Assembly: GCA_017936185.1 (NCBI GenBank)
Contig: JAGBGA010000001.1
Location: 1 to 6,438 of the forward strand
Reading direction: 5' to 3'
DNA length: 6,438 nucleotides
Source: Alphaproteobacteria bacterium
Lineage (GTDB): Bacteria > Pseudomonadota > Alphaproteobacteria > Rs-D84
The notes under the pieces were generated by a model that was not told the DNA's origin, did no database searches, and saw only the letters and a list, made by a program, of their open reading frames with translations. Positions 4,028 to 6,438 of this stretch are shown here, one piece after another. Position numbers and translations under genes: made by a program. Positions within the stretch are counted from its first letter, which is position 1. Each line of letters starts with the position of its first letter.

Positions 4028-5317
4028 ATGCAAACGGCGGCAAAAACACAAATGACAAACTTGGAAACAATCAAGGGGGCCATTGCCGCAAAAGTTGATG
4101 CCGCGACATTTACATCTTGGATTGCACCGTTGAATTTTGATGTTGTTGATGGGTGCTTGGTTTTGGGGGCGCAAAATCAATTTTCTGCAGATTTTATTTC
4201 AAGTGTTCATGGCGGAATGTTGGCAAGTGTGGCGTCTGAATTTGGTTTGGGGTTAAATATTGTTGTTAATAATTCAAATGCACGTGTGACAACAAAAATT
4301 GCAAATGATAATAACACCCAAGTTTATACACCAATTGCAGATACAACAGTTGAAAAAAATAATTCAAATGCGTTTGATGCGTTTGTTGTTTGTGATGAAA
4401 ATTTGTTCGTTGTGTCGGCATGTAAAAAATTGGCGGCCGGTATGGTACCTTTTTCACCATTGTTTATTTATGGGGCGGCCGGTTGTGGCAAGACTTTGTT
4501 GGCAGAATGCATTTCGGGGGCGGCAAATGGACGCGTGGTTAAAATGTCTGGGGCCCAGTTTGTGTCCGAATTTTCACGCAGCTTGAAAGACCATAATGTT
4601 TTTGCATTTAAAGATTTTTGTCGTAACTGTGATACGTTTATATTGGATGATGTTCAGGCGTTATCTGGTAAAAAAGCATCAACAGAAGAATTCTTGCAGT
4701 TGGTTGTTGATTTGCGTAATGCAGGTAAAAATGTCGTTTTGACGGCAAATGCCGCGCCAAATAATTTGACCGGTTTTGACAGACGTGCGCAATCGTTGTT
4801 GGCGTCGGGATTGGTTGCAGATGTTGTTGCACCGAATGCACATGTCAAGGCGACAATGTTGGTGCGTGCAGGTGTAAAGTCAGATGTTGCAAATGCGCTG
4901 GCTGCACGTATTGCAAATGACGGTCATTTGGTTGCGGGCGTTGCGACAAAAGTTAAGACATATGCAGAATTGATGGGTACATGTGTTGATATGGAAATTG
5001 CGTCACGCTTGTTATCAGATACATTACAGGCGGCAAAAACACCGGTTGCGATGGTGCGTGATATGTGTGAAAAGTTGGCGGTGTCTTATGATGCGGTATG
5101 TGGTAATGGGCGCAGTCGTAATTTGGTTTTGGCGCGTCAGATTATGATGGTTGTGTTGAAGAATGCGACAAGTTTATCTTTGTCAGAAATTGGTAATTTT
5201 GTTGGTGGGCGCGATCATGCAACCGTTTTGTATGCAATTAAACAAATTGAAAAAGCAAAACAGAATGATTTGGTTTTGTCGGCACAAATCCAACAATTGA
5301 TTGATGAAGCAAAATAA
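4028..5317 (+). CDS. dnaA: Chromosomal replication initiator protein DnaA (divergent)
   Basis: DnaA binds DnaA boxes at oriC, oligomerises with ATP and opens the duplex. The 429-residue product has domain I (about 10-80, with TFTSWIAPLNF), a short Asn-rich linker (81-115), the AAA+ domain (116-about 330) and domain IV with the DNA-binding helix-turn-helix (about 345-429). Walker A is GAAGCGKT (149-156), Walker B FILDDVQ (204-210), and the DnaA signature GGRDHATVLYA is at 393-403. Box VII, normally (R)xxSR(F/L), reads RRAQSLLASGL (252/253-262), with Leu where the arginine finger (E. coli Arg285) belongs. Sensor II, normally ExxLNR, reads YAELMGTC (312-319) without the Arg. Sensor I (LTANAAP) lacks the usual SDR. 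The start at 4028 is chosen because AAGGAG lies 8 bases upstream and the homology begins there; the in-frame ATG at 3920 has no ribosome binding site and would add 36 unrelated residues. HdaA is excluded by the presence of domain IV. Confidence 0.93.
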   Translation: MQTAAKTQMTNLETIKGAIAAKVDAATFTSWIAPLNFDVVDGCLVLGAQNQFSADFISSVHGGMLASVASEFGLGLNIVVNNSNARVTTKIANDNNTQVYTPIADTTVEKNNSNAFDAFVVCDENLFVVSACKKLAAGMVPFSPLFIYGAAGCGKTLLAECISGAANGRVVKMSGAQFVSEFSRSLKDHNVFAFKDFCRNCDTFILDDVQALSGKKASTEEFLQLVVDLRNAGKNVVLTANAAPNNLTGFDRRAQSLLASGLVADVVAPNAHVKATMLVRAGVKSDVANALAARIANDGHLVAGVATKVKTYAELMGTCVDMEIASRLLSDTLQAAKTPVAMVRDMCEKLAVSYDAVCGNGRSRNLVLARQIMMVVLKNATSLSLSEIGNFVGGRDHATVLYAIKQIEKAKQNDLVLSAQIQQLIDEAK

Positions 5318-5323
5318 AAAATA

Positions 5324-5348
5324 TCCCCATGAATGGGGACCTTTTTTT
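5324..5348 (+). terminator. Bidirectional terminator shared by dnaA and the convergent gene
   Basis: TCCCCAT (5324-5330) pairs with ATGGGGA (5333-5339), with a T7 tract (5342-5348) on the plus side, 6 bases after the dnaA stop. On the minus strand the same hairpin follows the stop of the convergent 166-residue gene and runs into ATATTTTTTATTTT, so it serves both genes. Confidence 0.88.
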
Positions 5349-5847
5349 ATTTTTGATGTGCGGAGTGTTCTTGGAATAGCTTTTTACGCAGGGCAAGTTG
5401 TCTGTGAAAGTCGCGGCGTGTTGCGTGATTTAAATGTGACAAGTAGTTTCCTTGGTAGTTATCAAATACATAAACATAATGAGGGAACAATAATAAAACA
5501 GGGTTGTTTGTTTCTTTGTCCAGGTATTCGATAATAGTTGCCGAAATCTTTTCGCCAAGTATTTGTTTAAATGTGTTTTGGTTCGCCGCCATTTGGGTTG
5601 CCGCAGGGTTTGGAAATGGATGACATGTTATCATGCCACTGCCATCATTTTTGTATGGGGCGCCGTTCAGCGTTTCAACGCCAAGTGGGGTTTGTTGGCA
5701 AAGACTGAACAATGTTGCATCATAAAATTGCGAGAATTTGATACAATATGTATTTTTTTTCTTTTTACTGATGTGATTTGCCGATATGCCGTCTTTTAAA
5801 GATTCCTTTACTGTGAGGACTGGAATCTTTTTGCTGAATAATTTCAT
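5347..5847 (-). CDS. Hypothetical protein, 166 residues, family not recognised
   Basis: This gene is not recognised. The product begins MKLFSKKIPVLTVKESL and has no signal peptide or clear membrane segment. It is basic at both ends (SKKKKN at 27-32; RRDFHRQLALRKK near 147-159). The middle is mixed: a Gly/Asn/Pro-rich part (PLGVETLNGAPYKNDGSG), a helical-looking part (NTFKQILGEKISATIIEYL) and a beta-like run (PVLLLFPHYVYVF). The Met at 5847 is preferred over the in-frame ATG at 5910 because AAGG lies 7 bases upstream and because the longer form would run through the promoter. It is convergent with dnaA, overlaps the shared terminator by a few bases and lies downstream of parE with its own promoter. 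A cytoplasmic protein is inferred. The plus-strand frames opposite it are shadows. Confidence 0.8.
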   Translation of the reverse strand: MKLFSKKIPVLTVKESLKDGISANHISKKKKNTYCIKFSQFYDATLFSLCQQTPLGVETLNGAPYKNDGSGMITCHPFPNPAATQMAANQNTFKQILGEKISATIIEYLDKETNNPVLLLFPHYVYVFDNYQGNYLSHLNHATRRDFHRQLALRKKLFQEHSAHQK

Positions 5848-5879
5848 TTGCGTGCCTTTTTGTTGTGTTGTTTGTATGT

Positions 5880-5907
5880 TATATAGCACAAAAGCGTAAT
5901 ATGTCAA
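5880..5907 (-). promoter_or_regulatory. Strong sigma70-type promoter for the 166-residue gene
   Basis: Read on the minus strand, a perfect TTGACA (5902-5907) is followed after 16 bp by TATATA (5880-5885), preceded by TGC (5886-5888), an extended -10. It lies about 32 bases upstream of the chosen ATG and just downstream of the parE terminator. It is the best-matched promoter in the window. Confidence 0.75.
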
Positions 5908-5917
5908 CAAAATAGAT

Positions 5918-5944
5918 AAAAAATATATCGGGGTTTCCCCCGAT
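5918..5944 (-). terminator. Rho-independent terminator of parE
   Basis: On the minus strand ATCGGGG (5938-5944) pairs with CCCCGAT (5927-5933) across a GAAA tetraloop, followed by ATA and six T residues (5918-5923). It begins 2 bases after the parE stop codon. Confidence 0.9.
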
Positions 5945-5946
5945 TG

Positions 5947-6438
5947 TTATACGAACAAGTCTTTTACAAATTGGGCGTGTTCGGTTATGAATTTGAATCG
6001 GAATTCGGGCTTTTTACCCATTAATTCAGAAACGATTGTACGTGTTTTTTCGGTGTCTTCGGCGCCTTCTTCGGTGCGTGGGGGCAAATCAACACGTATT
6101 AATCGACGTGTCTTGGGCGACATGGTGGTTTCTTTTAACTGATTTGGCATCATTTCACCAAGTCCTTTGAATCGCGATATTTCGACTTTTTTATTTTTGT
6201 ATTTTCTCGCCTTCAGATTTTCAAGTTCTTCGTCGGTGTCGACGTATATCGATTCGGTGCCATGGGTTAATTTGTATAATGGTGGACATGATAAGTACAG
6301 GTGGCCACCATAAATTAACTGGGGCATGTATTGGTAAAAGAATGCCATTAACAGTGATGCAATATGGCTGCCGTCGACGTCGGCATCGGTCATGACGATT
6401 ATTTTTTCATAGCGTAATTTATCTTCTTTCCAGTCACG
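5947..6438 (-). CDS. parE: DNA topoisomerase IV subunit B, ParE (C-terminal part, cut by window edge)
   Basis: ParE is the ATPase subunit of topoisomerase IV, which with ParC decatenates daughter chromosomes and relaxes supercoils. Only the last 163 codons are present; the gene runs off the right edge with no start seen. The fragment begins RDWKEDKLRYEKIIV and continues with the Toprim metal-binding motif MTDADVDGSH (residues 16-25 of the fragment; DxDxD at 18-22). It then has PPLYKLTHG and SRFKGLGEMMPNQLKETTM. The C-terminus (LMGKKPEFRFKFITEHAQFV) is the ParE form; GyrB usually ends with a different LMGDDVEPRR-type sequence and carries an insert in this region. GyrB is the main alternative. 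Stop is TAA followed at once by a terminator. Confidence 0.9.
   Translation of the reverse strand, partial: RDWKEDKLRYEKIIVMTDADVDGSHIASLLMAFFYQYMPQLIYGGHLYLSCPPLYKLTHGTESIYVDTDEELENLKARKYKNKKVEISRFKGLGEMMPNQLKETTMSPKTRRLIRVDLPPRTEEGAEDTEKTRTIVSELMGKKPEFRFKFITEHAQFVKDLFV

Noticed and set aside
3704..4180. Long Phe-rich minus-strand frames opposite the dnaA leader
   Set aside because: They are low complexity, run antisense into the conserved dnaA 5' end, and reflect only the A-rich plus strand.
5848..5910. 21-residue N-terminal extension of the 166-residue protein starting at 5910
   Set aside because: It would overlap the strong promoter and lacks a ribosome binding site, whereas AAGG lies 7 bases before the ATG at 5847.

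Overview
The window looks like a low-GC alphaproteobacterial chromosome, possibly from a host-associated or gut lineage. The lineage is inferred from four things: palindromic intergenic repeats whose complement spells VTPAQAGV and ILGLDPRIQ (peptide shadows common in alphaproteobacterial spacers), the plsY and dprA genes close together, rpsT near dnaA, and a ParE-type topoisomerase subunit. There are seven protein genes. No tRNA, rRNA, CRISPR array or insertion sequence was seen.

Positions 1-480 are a gene-free repeat field. A 64-bp repeat and a 20-bp repeat each occur twice in the same order, with different GC-rich hairpin elements between them. Next comes rpsT (ribosomal protein S20) on the minus strand, with its own terminator. 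It is complete from start to stop except for one in-frame TAG at codon 36. The spacer 791-863 separates it from the divergent plsY (acyl-phosphate glycerol-3-phosphate acyltransferase). Downstream on the plus strand are an unrecognised exported protein with its own extended -10 promoter and terminator, then dprA (single-strand DNA-binding RecA loader).

A 454-bp A-rich spacer (3574-4027) follows. It holds a tandem GTATATAC palindrome just after dprA and the leader of dnaA. The dnaA product keeps its Walker motifs and DnaA-box-binding signature but appears to lack the box VII arginine finger and the sensor II arginine. It ends at a hairpin terminator shared with a convergent, unrecognised 166-residue gene that has a strong promoter. 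The 3' part of parE runs in from the right edge on the minus strand and ends at its own terminator.

The genes do not form one operon: each has its own terminator, or a shared convergent one, where the end can be seen. Their roles are core housekeeping: translation (rpsT), phospholipid synthesis (plsY), DNA uptake and recombination (dprA), replication initiation (dnaA) and chromosome decatenation (parE). The two observations most worth following up are the amber codon in rpsT, with no TAG used as a terminal stop anywhere in the window, and the apparently degenerate ATP-sensing residues of DnaA.
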